Positions 36,787-45,289 of a stretch of 64,000 nucleotides of DNA are shown piece after piece. The DNA lies in assembly GCA_031963045.1 (NCBI GenBank), contig JASSUK010000019.1, positions 7,398-71,397 of the forward strand, given 5' to 3'. Below the pieces are notes generated by a model that did no database searches, had not been told where the DNA came from, and saw only the letters and a list, made by a program, of their open reading frames with translations. Position numbers and translations under genes: made by a program. The first letter of the stretch is position 1. Every line of letters starts with the position of its first letter. The DNA comes from JASSUD01 sp031963045. Its GTDB lineage: Bacteria > Pseudomonadota > Gammaproteobacteria > Burkholderiales > Burkholderiaceae.

Positions 36787-38934
36787 ATGCCATCTGCTAC
36801 AAAAACGCCAAAACGTCCCTCTGCCATTGCCCAAAAACTAGCAAAACTGGGTTTGGTGCAAGATATGGACTTTGCACTACATTTTCCATTGCGCTATGAA
36901 GATGAAACGCGCTTGGTATCCATACAAGCATTGTTTCCCGGCAGTAATGCACAAGTTGAAGGGGAGGTGGTGGATCAAATAGTGCAGTATCGAGGACGTC
37001 GCCAGTTGCTAGTGCAAATAAAAGATGCGCAAGGGGATGGACTCACACTGCGCTTTTTGCATTTTTATGGCAGCCAGCTCACCCAGTTATCTCCAGGTGC
37101 ACAGCTACGTGTTCGAGGACAAGTTCGACGTGGCTTACAGGGCATGGAAATGGTGCATCCATCATATCGATTGATCCGCACAGAAAACAAAGAAGACGAA
37201 GAAGTACCGGCGCTCCCAACGACGCTCACTCCTATCTATCCTGCTACCTCGGGAGTTAGTCAAACCTATTTACGTAAAGCGATTAAAAGCGCTTTAACGC
37301 GTGTTGTGTTGCCTGAGCTATGGACTGAACAAGAAGCCCAACAGTGGGATATGCAATTTGTAACGGCCCTACACCTACCTTCTTTGGCTCAGTCTGTAGA
37401 ATTTTTGCATAACCCTCCACCTGGCGTGCAAGAAACCGCTTTGCTTGAGCATACCCACCCCGCTTGGATGCGGGTAAAGTTTGAAGAATTACTCGCACAA
37501 CAATTAAGCCTCCAGCAAGCCCATGCAAAGCGTCGAGCCTGTAGTGCACCTGCTATGCCTGCATGCAAAACATCTGCAGAAGGTCAGCCTTTTTTAGTTA
37601 CCAGCTTGTTGCAATCTCTACCTTTCACGCTCACCGCTGCACAACAGCGCGTGCAGCGTGAAATTGAAGAAGATCTCAGCACCCCCCACCCCATGCAACG
37701 CCTCTTACAAGGAGATGTAGGAAGCGGTAAAACTATTGTTGCAGCGCTGGCTGCAGCACAGGCTATTCAAGCCGGGTATCAAGTTGCATTTATGGCGCCA
37801 ACCGATATTCTTGCGGAGCAACATTATCAAAAATTATCCACGTGGTTTACTCCGTTGGGCGTGCAAGTTGCGCGCTTAAGTGGCTCTATGAAACCTAAGG
37901 ATAAGCGCAATGCATTAGAAGCCATCGCTTTTGGACAAGCGCAGCTGGTAATAGGTACGCACGCGATTATTCAAAATACCGTCGAATTTGCCTGCCTTGG
38001 GTTAGCTATCGTAGATGAACAACATCGCTTTGGAGTGGACCAACGTCTAGCGCTGCAAGCCAAAGCACAGCGGATGCATACGCCCGACGGAACTCCTATT
38101 GAAAAAATACTGCATGCGCACCAACTTATGATGAGCGCAACGCCTATTCCTCGCACATTAGCCATGAGTTATTACGCGGATCTGGATCTGTCGATAATCG
38201 ATGAACTTCCGCCCAATCGCAGCCCTGTGCGCACGAAATTGGTTACACAAACACGACGTGAAGAAATCGTAGAAAGAATACGCGCAGCAGTACTTGCAGG
38301 GCGTCAAATTTACTGGGTCTGCCCGCTTATTGAAGAGAGTGAAGTACTAGAGTTGCAAGCGGCGATGGACACTTTCACTCTGCTCTCAGAGGCGCTTCCT
38401 GATTTAACGGTGGGTCTGGTGCATGGACGGCTTCACCCTAGTGAAAAAACCCAGGTCATGGAGGGCTTTGTATCAGGCAAAACCCATGTTTTAGTAGCAA
38501 CCACGGTGATTGAGGTGGGAGTAGATGTGCCCAATGCCTCACTCATGGTGATAGAGCATGCTGAGCGCTTTGGGCTTTCTCAACTCCATCAGCTGCGTGG
38601 ACGGGTAGGGCGAGGAGAAGCAGCTTCGGTCTGTGTACTGCTTTATGCGGAGCCCCTTTCCTGGACGGCTCGTGCGCGTTTACGCACTATGCATGAAACT
38701 CAGGATGGTTTTGTGATTGCGCAACGCGATTTAGAGTTACGTGGCCCTGGCGAACTTTTAGGCGCACGCCAGTCTGGCGCTATGTTATTGCGCTTTGCCG
38801 ATTTGCAAAAAGACGAAGATTTGGTTAGCGCAGCTAGCCGCGCTGCAACTCAGCTATTGCGTCATGCCCCTGATGTTGTGAGGCGTCATTTAGAACGCTG
38901 GTTGGGCTCTAGAGAAGCGTATTTGACAACCTAG
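36787..38934 (+). CDS. recG: ATP-dependent DNA helicase RecG
   Basis: Branch-migrating helicase that remodels stalled forks and recombination intermediates. The 715 residues include the N-terminal wedge/OB domain (residues about 60-160), Walker A GDVGSGKT (about 313), the DEQH box in IVDEQHRFGVDQR, and helicase motifs TTVIEVGVDVPNA, QLRGRVGRG and the RecG TRG-type end. The ATG at 36787 follows a weak site. In Burkholderia recG is commonly followed by oxyR; here a palindromic element and then dps follow. Confidence 0.97.
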   Translation: MPSATKTPKRPSAIAQKLAKLGLVQDMDFALHFPLRYEDETRLVSIQALFPGSNAQVEGEVVDQIVQYRGRRQLLVQIKDAQGDGLTLRFLHFYGSQLTQLSPGAQLRVRGQVRRGLQGMEMVHPSYRLIRTENKEDEEVPALPTTLTPIYPATSGVSQTYLRKAIKSALTRVVLPELWTEQEAQQWDMQFVTALHLPSLAQSVEFLHNPPPGVQETALLEHTHPAWMRVKFEELLAQQLSLQQAHAKRRACSAPAMPACKTSAEGQPFLVTSLLQSLPFTLTAAQQRVQREIEEDLSTPHPMQRLLQGDVGSGKTIVAALAAAQAIQAGYQVAFMAPTDILAEQHYQKLSTWFTPLGVQVARLSGSMKPKDKRNALEAIAFGQAQLVIGTHAIIQNTVEFACLGLAIVDEQHRFGVDQRLALQAKAQRMHTPDGTPIEKILHAHQLMMSATPIPRTLAMSYYADLDLSIIDELPPNRSPVRTKLVTQTRREEIVERIRAAVLAGRQIYWVCPLIEESEVLELQAAMDTFTLLSEALPDLTVGLVHGRLHPSEKTQVMEGFVSGKTHVLVATTVIEVGVDVPNASLMVIEHAERFGLSQLHQLRGRVGRGEAASVCVLLYAEPLSWTARARLRTMHETQDGFVIAQRDLELRGPGELLGARQSGAMLLRFADLQKDEDLVSAASRAATQLLRHAPDVVRRHLERWLGSREAYLTT

Positions 38935-38974
38935 GGCTTGCCCTCTATGGTTTCAACCAAGTCGTATATATTGT

Positions 38975-39110
38975 GTAGGTTGGTGGTGACGAAGGAACCC
39001 CAACATGCGCGCCACTGGCTTGTAATTATCAATTTTTGGCCTGCATATGCAGGTTTTAAAAAGGCAGTGGTCTGCATGTTGGGGTTCCTTCGTCACCACC
39101 AACCTACCGT
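38975..39110. repeat. Dispersed palindromic element, copy 6
   Basis: Full copy between recG and dps with matched arms of the GTGACGAAGGAACCCCAACA / TGTTGGGGTTCCTTCGTCAC-type variant. The core contains CTGCATATGCAGG, itself a small palindrome. Confidence 0.95.
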
Positions 39111-39209
39111 TTTTCATATTTGTAGCATGTTTGGATAAATTCTTATTTTCGCGTTATATTGCCCCTTCGCTTTGAGCGCCTATGTGCTATGTTTTATAAG
39201 GAGACGATG

Positions 39210-39704
39210 ATGAGTTTACAAAAAGACAGCAGCCTTAGTATCAATATTGGGATTGACAGTGCGGCATTAGAGCGTATTGCAGAAGAGCTCAGCCATGTTT
39301 TGGCTAACACCTATACTTTGTATTTGAAAACGCACAATTTCCATTGGAATGTGACGGGGCCTTTGTTCAATACCTTGCATTTAATGTTCGAAGCGCAGTA
39401 CACCGAGTTAGCCCAAGCGGCAGATACCTTGGCTGAGCGTATTCGTGCATTAGGTTTTTTTGCGCCGGGGAGCTATACCGCCTTTTCGAAACTCTCTTCT
39501 ATTCCTGAAGCCACTAGCGTGCCTGATGCCCAGGACATGATCCGCCAACTCATAGAAGGCCATGAAGCGGTAGCCCGTGCAGCGCGCAATGCATTTTCTA
39601 TTGCAGATGATGTACAAGATGAATCCACTGCAGACCTTCTAACGCAACGCCTGCAAGTCCACGAAAAAACCGCTTGGATGCTGCGCGCTTCTCTTAATAA
39701 ATGA
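39210..39704 (+). CDS. dps: Dps-family DNA-binding ferritin-like protein
   Basis: Forms dodecamers that store iron, detoxify peroxide and protect DNA. The start is placed at the second ATG of ATGATG (39210), six bases after AAGGAG, giving 164 residues. The ferroxidase signature is present: LKTHNFHWNVTGPLF and HLMFEAQYTELAQAADTLAE. Its stop overlaps the ubiA start (ATGA), so the two are translationally coupled. In B. pseudomallei the homologue dpsA is reported downstream of oxyR-katG; both regulator and catalase are absent from this locus. Confidence 0.95.
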   Translation: MSLQKDSSLSINIGIDSAALERIAEELSHVLANTYTLYLKTHNFHWNVTGPLFNTLHLMFEAQYTELAQAADTLAERIRALGFFAPGSYTAFSKLSSIPEATSVPDAQDMIRQLIEGHEAVARAARNAFSIADDVQDESTADLLTQRLQVHEKTAWMLRASLNK

Positions 39705-40606
39705 GTAAAAAAATTATACCTAGCAGGTGTCGCATACACGCGACCCTATATCGGATAGGGTCGCGTGTATGCGATTACATACAATTAGTGCGCCTAGATA
39801 AGCCAGTAGGCATCTGGCTGTTGCTCTGGCCTACATTGAATGCATTGTGGATTGCAGCAGAAGGTATGCCGCCTTGGAAAGTGCTGTTTATTTTTATAAG
39901 TGGCACGATACTGATGCGCTGTGCAGGATGTGCGATCAATGATTATGCTGATCGTGATTTTGATCGGCATGTAGCGCGCACACGCAACCGACCGCTCACT
40001 GCTGGGCGTATTACGTCTTATGAGGCTGTGGGAGTAGCCGTAGCCCTGACACTGCTTGCAGCTTGGCTGATTATTCCTTGTACCTTGTTTACTCAAATAC
40101 TTGCGGTGGGCGCGGTCTTACTTGCTGCAAGTTATCCATTTAGTAAGCGGTATATTGCGCTTCCTCAGGCCTATTTGGGCCTAGCCTTTGGTTTTGGGAT
40201 ACCGATGGCCTTTGCCGAAGTGCAGGGGGGGCTGCCTTGGACGGTTGGCATTATGATGGTTGCAAATATAGCGTGGACCTTGGCGTATGACACTGAATAT
40301 GCAATGGCCGATCGCAAAGATGATCTAGCACTCGGCATTAAAACCTCCGCACTGACTTTCGGACGCTATGACGTTATCGCAGTGATGGTGTGCTATGGGC
40401 TCTTTTTAGGCCTCTATAGCGTGCTTGGCTGGGTTTTGCATTACACACTGCCTTTTTGGTTGGGATTAGCTGCTGCTACGGTTTGTGCGCTCTATCATTT
40501 CACACTTATACGCACTCGAGAGCCTGCCCAATGCTTTGCCGCATTTAGGTATAACGTATGGGTAGGTGCATGCGTTTTCGCAGGCATTGCGGCACATTAT
40601 GCATAG
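39701..40606 (+). CDS. ubiA: 4-hydroxybenzoate polyprenyltransferase
   Basis: Inner-membrane prenyltransferase that attaches the polyprenyl tail to 4-hydroxybenzoate in ubiquinone synthesis. The first Asp-rich motif NDYADRDFDRHVARTRNRPL and the second one in AYDTEYAMADRKDD are intact. About eight or nine membrane helices are visible. LDKPVGIWLLLWPTLNALW is the typical first helix. The ATG overlaps the dps stop. The first about 30 codons span a strong 20-bp hairpin (39730-39774) and do not match the usual UbiA N-terminus, so the leader may be non-native or a later start may be used. Confidence 0.95.
   Translation: MSKKIIPSRCRIHATLYRIGSRVCDYIQLVRLDKPVGIWLLLWPTLNALWIAAEGMPPWKVLFIFISGTILMRCAGCAINDYADRDFDRHVARTRNRPLTAGRITSYEAVGVAVALTLLAAWLIIPCTLFTQILAVGAVLLAASYPFSKRYIALPQAYLGLAFGFGIPMAFAEVQGGLPWTVGIMMVANIAWTLAYDTEYAMADRKDDLALGIKTSALTFGRYDVIAVMVCYGLFLGLYSVLGWVLHYTLPFWLGLAAATVCALYHFTLIRTREPAQCFAAFRYNVWVGACVFAGIAAHYA
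39730..39774 (+). repeat. Perfect 20-bp hairpin at the start of ubiA
   Basis: TCGCATACACGCGACCCTAT (39730-39749) and its exact complement (39755-39774) enclose a 5-base loop. It lies 30 bp inside the annotated ubiA frame, just after dps. It could be a dps terminator without T tract, an mRNA processing site, or a control on ubiA translation. Confidence 0.85.
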
Positions 40607-40608
40607 AA

Positions 40609-40745
40609 CGGTAGGTTGGTGGTGAGGTACGAACCCCAACATGCAGGCCAATATCCTTTTAAAACCTGTATACAAATCGCTAAAAGCGATGATTATAAGT
40701 CGGTGGTGTGCACGTTGGGGTTCCTTCGTCACCACCAACCTACCG
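40609..40745. repeat. Dispersed palindromic element, copy 7 (chimeric arms)
   Basis: Full copy between convergent ubiA and the acyltransferase gene. The left arm carries the GGTACGAACC variant and the right arm the GGTTCCTTCGTC variant, so the core no longer pairs perfectly. This looks like a recombinant between two variant copies. Confidence 0.95.
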
Positions 40746-40746
40746 G

Positions 40747-41592
40747 CTAATAAGCAGTGGGGTCTAGTTGGCGCATATGTGTTTCTATCCAACTCTCTGT
40801 TTCTTGGTTTGCTTGCTCGGGTGTTAGGTTTGCGGTGGAAATAGGGGTGCCGATTAAAATAGTGACATGGCCTGGATATTTCAAGAAAGAATTGCGAGGC
40901 CATACGCGGCCTGCATTATGTGCAATCGGAACAATAGGAACGCCTGCTCCAATAGCAAAGCGGGCACCTCCACTTTTATAGCGTCCTTTTTTGCCTCGTG
41001 CGGTGCGGGTTCCTTCTGGAAACATAATGACCCACGATCCTGCTGATAAGCATTTTTTGCCTTGTTTGAGTACGGCATTAAAGGCATGGTGCGTTTTTTT
41101 TCGGTTGATATGCACCATATTGAGCATGCCTAATGCCCAGCCAAAAAAAGGTATCCATAAAAGCTCGCGTTTAAAAACAAAGCAAAGTGGCCGAGGCATA
41201 AGAGCCAGTAGAGCAAAGGTTTCCCAAGCAGATTGATGCTTAGAGAGTAAAACGGCAGGGCCATCAGGCAGTAAATCCATGCCTTGCACTTCATAGGTAA
41301 TTCCATTTAGCGCGCGCAATACTCTTAAAGTGATGCGACACCATATTGCAATCATCGCGTAACGGCGTGATACAGGTATGAATGGAAAACTAACTATGCA
41401 TAAGGTGCCATACAGCACCGTGAAGAAAGCTAGATAAAGCATGAACCCCAGCGAACGTAGCCATAGACTGGTTCGAGAGTAGCTAGCATGCGTAGTAGGG
41501 GGTTGATTGAGAGGCAAAGGGGCTGGCGAAGTTTTGGGTGGGGTATGAGAGGAAGTAAAAGACATATGCAATGTATAAAAATGGATGCGCAA
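40747..41592 (-). CDS. 1-acyl-sn-glycerol-3-phosphate acyltransferase (PlsC-like)
   Basis: Membrane-bound acyltransferase that adds the second acyl chain to lysophosphatidic acid. A hydrophobic helix spans about residues 48-72. Motif I is SKHQSAWETFAL, the H-x4-E variant of the usual H-x4-D common in betaproteobacterial homologues. Motif III is FPEGTRTARGKKGRYKSG and motif IV is VPIVPIAHNAG. At 281 residues it has an extra Pro/Ser-rich N-terminal stretch. The start may be the ATG here or one nine codons later (41565); no clear ribosome binding site favours either. It converges on ubiA. Confidence 0.9.
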   Translation of the reverse strand: MRIHFYTLHMSFTSSHTPPKTSPAPLPLNQPPTTHASYSRTSLWLRSLGFMLYLAFFTVLYGTLCIVSFPFIPVSRRYAMIAIWCRITLRVLRALNGITYEVQGMDLLPDGPAVLLSKHQSAWETFALLALMPRPLCFVFKRELLWIPFFGWALGMLNMVHINRKKTHHAFNAVLKQGKKCLSAGSWVIMFPEGTRTARGKKGRYKSGGARFAIGAGVPIVPIAHNAGRVWPRNSFLKYPGHVTILIGTPISTANLTPEQANQETESWIETHMRQLDPTAY

Positions 41593-41720
41593 AAAACTAG
41601 TTAGGCTGCAAAATTATATAAAAAGTGCCAGATAGTATGCTAAGGAAGTAAAAGAAAATAGAAAAGCCCATACGAAGTGTAATCTGCATCGCGTAAGATC
41701 TCGTTGTGCGTAAGTTAACC

Positions 41721-41868
41721 CGTAGGTTGGGGTGACGAAGGAACCCCAACATGCGCGCCACTGTCTTTTAATTTTTGCTTTAGATAGTTTATAAGCAGGT
41801 CTTAATGCAGGCAGTGGTCTGCATGTTGGGGTCCCGTATTTATCCAAATTCGTCACCCCAACCTACCA
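41721..41868. repeat. Dispersed palindromic element, copy 8 (with internal insertion)
   Basis: Full copy in the divergent space between the acyltransferase and ABC ATPase genes. The right arm is interrupted by about 13 extra bases (GTATTTATCCAAA region, 41835-41848) between GGGGTCC and TTCGTCACC. It is otherwise typical. Confidence 0.9.
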
Positions 41869-41892
41869 GTATTTAAAGGACTCTGGTTTTTT

Positions 41893-43197
41893 ATGGCCTG
41901 CTCCCAAACTCTCCAGCGAGATAATGAAATTCTGCGGCTCACGGATGTGCAGCGCGGTTTTAATAAAGCACAAGATGAGCTTTTAGTACTGGATGGCGTA
42001 AATTTAACGCTTAAAAAAGGAGAGATCGTTGCTTTGCTCGGGCGTTCAGGCTCTGGTAAATCTACTTTGCTGCGCATTATTGCAGGCCTGATTAAATCCA
42101 CAGGCGGAAAAGTAGAATATCTTGGAAAGCCCGTATCTGGCCCTGCGCAGGGCATTGCCATGGTCTTTCAAACCTTTGCGCTTTTCCCCTGGCTAACCGT
42201 TTTAGAAAATGTGGAAGCAGGGCTGGAAGCCTTAGGTCTGGGTGCAGCAGAACGTCGTGAACGTGCGCTTGCGGCCATTGACCTTATCGGTATGGATGGT
42301 TTTGAAAATGCCTACCCCCGTGAATTATCAGGGGGCATGCGCCAAAGAGTGGGTTTTGCACGCGCTTTAGTGGTGGATCCTACGCTACTTTTAATGGATG
42401 AGCCTTTTTCTGCGCTAGATGTGCTCACGGCTGAGACTTTGCGTACCGATTTCCTAGAGCTTTGGAATGAGCACCGCTTGCTGATTCAATCTGTCCTATT
42501 GGTTACCCATAACATCGAAGAAGCGGCTTTTATGTGCGACCGCATTCTAGTGTTGTCTTCTAACCCTGGGCGCGTAATGATCGACATTGAAGTGCCTTTT
42601 GCGCACCCACGCGATCGCTTAGACCCTGCTTTTCGAGAATTTGTAGATACCATCTACGCCAAAATGACTGCGCGCCCCAAAACAGGGCCAAAACGCAAAG
42701 CACTTACATTGGGAAGCTTACTGCCCCAGGTATCTACCAATCTTATGGCTGGTTTTGTCGAAACACTTGAAGCGCCTCCATACAATGGACGCGCAGATCT
42801 GCCAGAAATTGCACGTAGCTTGCACTTGGAAGTGGATGATCTCTTCCCTGTTGCAGAGATGCTGCAGCATTTAGATTTTGCCGATATTCGAGAAGGCGAT
42901 ATTCTCCTCACCAATGCAGGTAAAGTCTTTGCCCAAGCGGGAACCCAAGAGCGTAAAAAGCAATTCGCAGCCCATTTATTGCGCAACGTGCCATTGGCTG
43001 CGCGTATCCATAAAGTATTGAATACCCGCCAAGGGCAACACGCTCCGCGTGTTAATTTCGAACAAGAACTGTCGGAATTCCTATCAGAGAGTGCGGTAAA
43101 AGAAACACTAGATGCCGTGATTAACTGGGGACGGTATGCAGAGATTTTCTCGTATAGCGATCAGGCTGAGATATTTACAGCAGATATGGAGCCATAA
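41893..43197 (+). CDS. ABC transporter ATP-binding protein, nitrate/sulfonate/taurine type, with C-terminal extra domain
   Basis: ATPase subunit of an importer. Walker A GRSGSGKST (about residue 51), Q-loop in MVFQTFALFPWLTV, signature LSGGMRQR, and Walker B LLLMDEPFSALD are all intact. The closest groups are SsuB/TauB/NrtD-like proteins. Residues about 275-434 form an additional domain known from Burkholderia-type homologues as an AAA-associated C-terminal region of unknown role. Homologues normally sit next to a two-subunit or large permease gene; none is present here, and both flanks are palindromic elements. It may work with a distant permease or be a leftover of gene loss. Confidence 0.9.
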   Translation: MACSQTLQRDNEILRLTDVQRGFNKAQDELLVLDGVNLTLKKGEIVALLGRSGSGKSTLLRIIAGLIKSTGGKVEYLGKPVSGPAQGIAMVFQTFALFPWLTVLENVEAGLEALGLGAAERRERALAAIDLIGMDGFENAYPRELSGGMRQRVGFARALVVDPTLLLMDEPFSALDVLTAETLRTDFLELWNEHRLLIQSVLLVTHNIEEAAFMCDRILVLSSNPGRVMIDIEVPFAHPRDRLDPAFREFVDTIYAKMTARPKTGPKRKALTLGSLLPQVSTNLMAGFVETLEAPPYNGRADLPEIARSLHLEVDDLFPVAEMLQHLDFADIREGDILLTNAGKVFAQAGTQERKKQFAAHLLRNVPLAARIHKVLNTRQGQHAPRVNFEQELSEFLSESAVKETLDAVINWGRYAEIFSYSDQAEIFTADMEP

Positions 43198-43233
43198 CGC
43201 CGAGGGAAATGGCTTATTAATTAACTGATGTTA

Positions 43234-43412
43234 CGCAGGTATTCAAAAAAACAGTGGTATGCATGTTGGGGTTCCTTCGTCACCACCAACCTACCGTTCT
43301 TTGCTTTTCTTGTGGTGGGTAGAGTTTGATAGAACCCTTTTACATGGGCATCTCGGTAGGTTGGTGGTGACGAAGGAACCCCAACATGCGCACCATTTAC
43401 TTTTAATCTTTG
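43234..43412. repeat. Composite repeat: right half-palindrome, spacer, left half-palindrome
   Basis: Order is inverted relative to a normal copy: a right half (GTTGGGGTTCCTTCGTCACC, about 43264-43283) is followed by a spacer (TTGATAGAACCCTTTTACAT) and then a left half (43353-43388). The same composite unit, spacer included, recurs at 48650-48830. Since ABC ATPase ends at 43197 and ada ends at 43464, this fills the gap. Confidence 0.9.
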
Positions 43413-43463
43413 CGCTCGGCTTATCAACAACCCGCCGTTCTATAATATGCGTAACATCAATAA

Positions 43464-44534
43464 TTAAGATGAAGTGTTAGCCTCGCGCTGTAACAGCGCA
43501 AGCTTGCGCTCCGCCCCCCAATGGTAGCCAGAAATGTCGCCATCACGGCGCACTACACGATGGCACGGGATGGCGACAGCGATAGGATTAGCTCCACAGG
43601 CCTGTGCCACTGCCCGCATAGCTTTAGGTGAACCAATTCGCTTGGCAATGTCTGCATACGAAACGGTAGTGCCTGGCGGTATCTCGCGTAATGCCTGCCA
43701 CACGCGTTCCTGAAAAGCGGTACCTCGTATATCCAACGGTAGATTGAGGCCCAACGATGGTGCTTCAATAAATCCCACCACTTGCGCCACCAACTGTTCA
43801 AAAGCCGCATCTCCTCCTAGCAACTCTGCTTCGCGAAACCGGCCTTGCAGTTCCTGCACTAACGTATTCGGATCATCGCCAAAAAATATAGCGCAGATAC
43901 CACGTTGGCTTTGCGCAACTAAGATAGCGCCTAGCGAACACTGCCCTACAGCAAAGCGAATCTGCATATTTTTGCCGCCTGCACGGTAATCTCGTGCATG
44001 CATCCCCAATAAATCCTCTGAGGTTTCGTAGAAGCGGCTATTAGAATTAAAGCCTGCGCCGTAAATAGCGTGTGTGACAGTGGTATGTGCATGGCTCAGT
44101 TCGTCGCGCAGCTTATTTGCGCGGTAGGCGCTGGCATAGGCTTTGGGCGTGAGCCCTGTCTCGCTCTTGAAGATGCGATGAAAGTGAAAAACACTCATGC
44201 CAGCCTGTTTGGCTAGCTCATTCAGGCTCGGCGGTATTTCAGCTGTTTCAATCAGTCGGCAGGCGTCGATAACCAGCGCTGCACGCTGTTTTGCTAATTC
44301 TGTCTGGTCTGCAGCAATGCGGCGACTAGCGCGGTAACCGGCTGCTTGTGCTGCTTTTGCTGTGTCGAAAAATTCTACATTTTCACGTTTAGGTAAGCGT
44401 GCAGAGGAGCTAGGGCGGCAATAGATGCCCGTAGTTTTAACCGCGTACACAAAGTTTTCATCGGCGTTTGCATCCCGGCCTTGCACTGCAGCCCAGCGTT
44501 GCTCTTCGGTAACAAAGTTCATTGCGGGTGTCAT
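43464..44534 (-). CDS. ada: Ada-type methyltransferase/regulator with degenerate N-terminal zinc site
   Basis: Three parts are visible: an N-terminal Ada domain (residues about 10-80), an AraC helix-turn-helix (SLNELAKQAGMSVFHFHRIF) and a C-terminal O6-methylguanine methyltransferase with the active site AIPCHRVV. E. coli Ada binds zinc with Cys38, 42, 69 and 72. Here only the Cys38 equivalent in GIYCRPSSSAR remains; Cys42 is Ser, and the later pair is Ser and Ile (YRASRRIAAD). Phosphotriester repair and methylation-triggered activation are therefore doubtful, while base repair should work. The start is taken at ATG 44534, before MNFVTEEQRWAAV; ATGs at 44570 and 44522 are alternatives. It lies just downstream of ogt. 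Confidence 0.92.
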   Translation of the reverse strand: MTPAMNFVTEEQRWAAVQGRDANADENFVYAVKTTGIYCRPSSSARLPKRENVEFFDTAKAAQAAGYRASRRIAADQTELAKQRAALVIDACRLIETAEIPPSLNELAKQAGMSVFHFHRIFKSETGLTPKAYASAYRANKLRDELSHAHTTVTHAIYGAGFNSNSRFYETSEDLLGMHARDYRAGGKNMQIRFAVGQCSLGAILVAQSQRGICAIFFGDDPNTLVQELQGRFREAELLGGDAAFEQLVAQVVGFIEAPSLGLNLPLDIRGTAFQERVWQALREIPPGTTVSYADIAKRIGSPKAMRAVAQACGANPIAVAIPCHRVVRRDGDISGYHWGAERKLALLQREANTSS

Positions 44535-44547
44535 CGCTTTTTCATAT

Positions 44548-45057
44548 TTAGATTCCAATAGCTTTTTCATGCTTAAGCAACCAGTGTTTGCGGTGCAAAC
44601 CTCCCGCATAGCCTCTTAATTCGCCATTGCTAGCAATTACGCGATGGCACGGTACGATGATAGAAATGGGGTTGGCACCATTCGCCGCACCAATCGCGAT
44701 GGCGGCACGTGGGCTTAAACCTAACTCGCTAGCTAGTTTGCCATAGCTAGTGGTTTGACCTACCGGGATGCGACGTAAAGCTTGCCATACACGGCGTTGT
44801 AAATCGGTGCCGGCAGTGACGGTAGTAAGCCCATCTAATGCTGCAAAGTCGCCTTCGAAATACCGCATGAGCACGGTGGCAATAGCAGTAGGAGCTTGTA
44901 TATCAACTAGCTCGTAATTTTTGTAGTGTTTGCGTAATAAGGTATGCATACGCGTTTCGTAGTTGGCAAAGTCCAACGCTCGGACCCGCTCTTGCTCATC
45001 GGTCACTAACAAAATGGTATCTAAAGGGGACGCTAGTTTGCTCAGATAGAGTTTCAT
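44548..45057 (-). CDS. ogt: Methylated-DNA--protein-cysteine S-methyltransferase
   Basis: Suicide repair protein that removes methyl groups from O6-methylguanine and O4-methylthymine. The 169 residues include the active site IIVPCHRVIASNGELRGYAG and the helix-turn-helix RRIPVGQTTSYGKLASELG. GAGGAATC precedes the ATG at 45055-45057. It is upstream of ada with 13 bp between its stop and the chosen ada start, or overlapping an earlier ada ATG, so the two form an operon. Having two alkyl-transfer proteins side by side gives redundancy. It is divergent from the DUF4143 ATPase gene across about 230 bp with no feature. Confidence 0.95.
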   Translation of the reverse strand: MKLYLSKLASPLDTILLVTDEQERVRALDFANYETRMHTLLRKHYKNYELVDIQAPTAIATVLMRYFEGDFAALDGLTTVTAGTDLQRRVWQALRRIPVGQTTSYGKLASELGLSPRAAIAIGAANGANPISIIVPCHRVIASNGELRGYAGGLHRKHWLLKHEKAIGI

Positions 45058-45289
45058 GATTCCTCACATTTGCGTGTGCACTGGTCAATACATAATTTGA
45101 GATTAGTCAGTGTAAAAGAGCCGAGAGCACTTTGAAACTCTACTTCTTGCGGTTGAATTTTTAAGCCTGTGGATTAAGTTAAGGGGGGCGAGGAATGGCG
45201 AAAAGTACAGGTTCAAATCCGCGTTTGGCGGATGTATAATCCAGATTGGCCAAAGCTTTAATCCAAATTAGACGGGAACTAAATACGAA

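Noticed and set aside
44535..44609. Longer Ada start overlapping ogt
   Set aside because: The extra residues are antiparallel to no family feature and simply read the ogt 3' end in another frame. The family N-terminus begins near MNFVTEEQRW.
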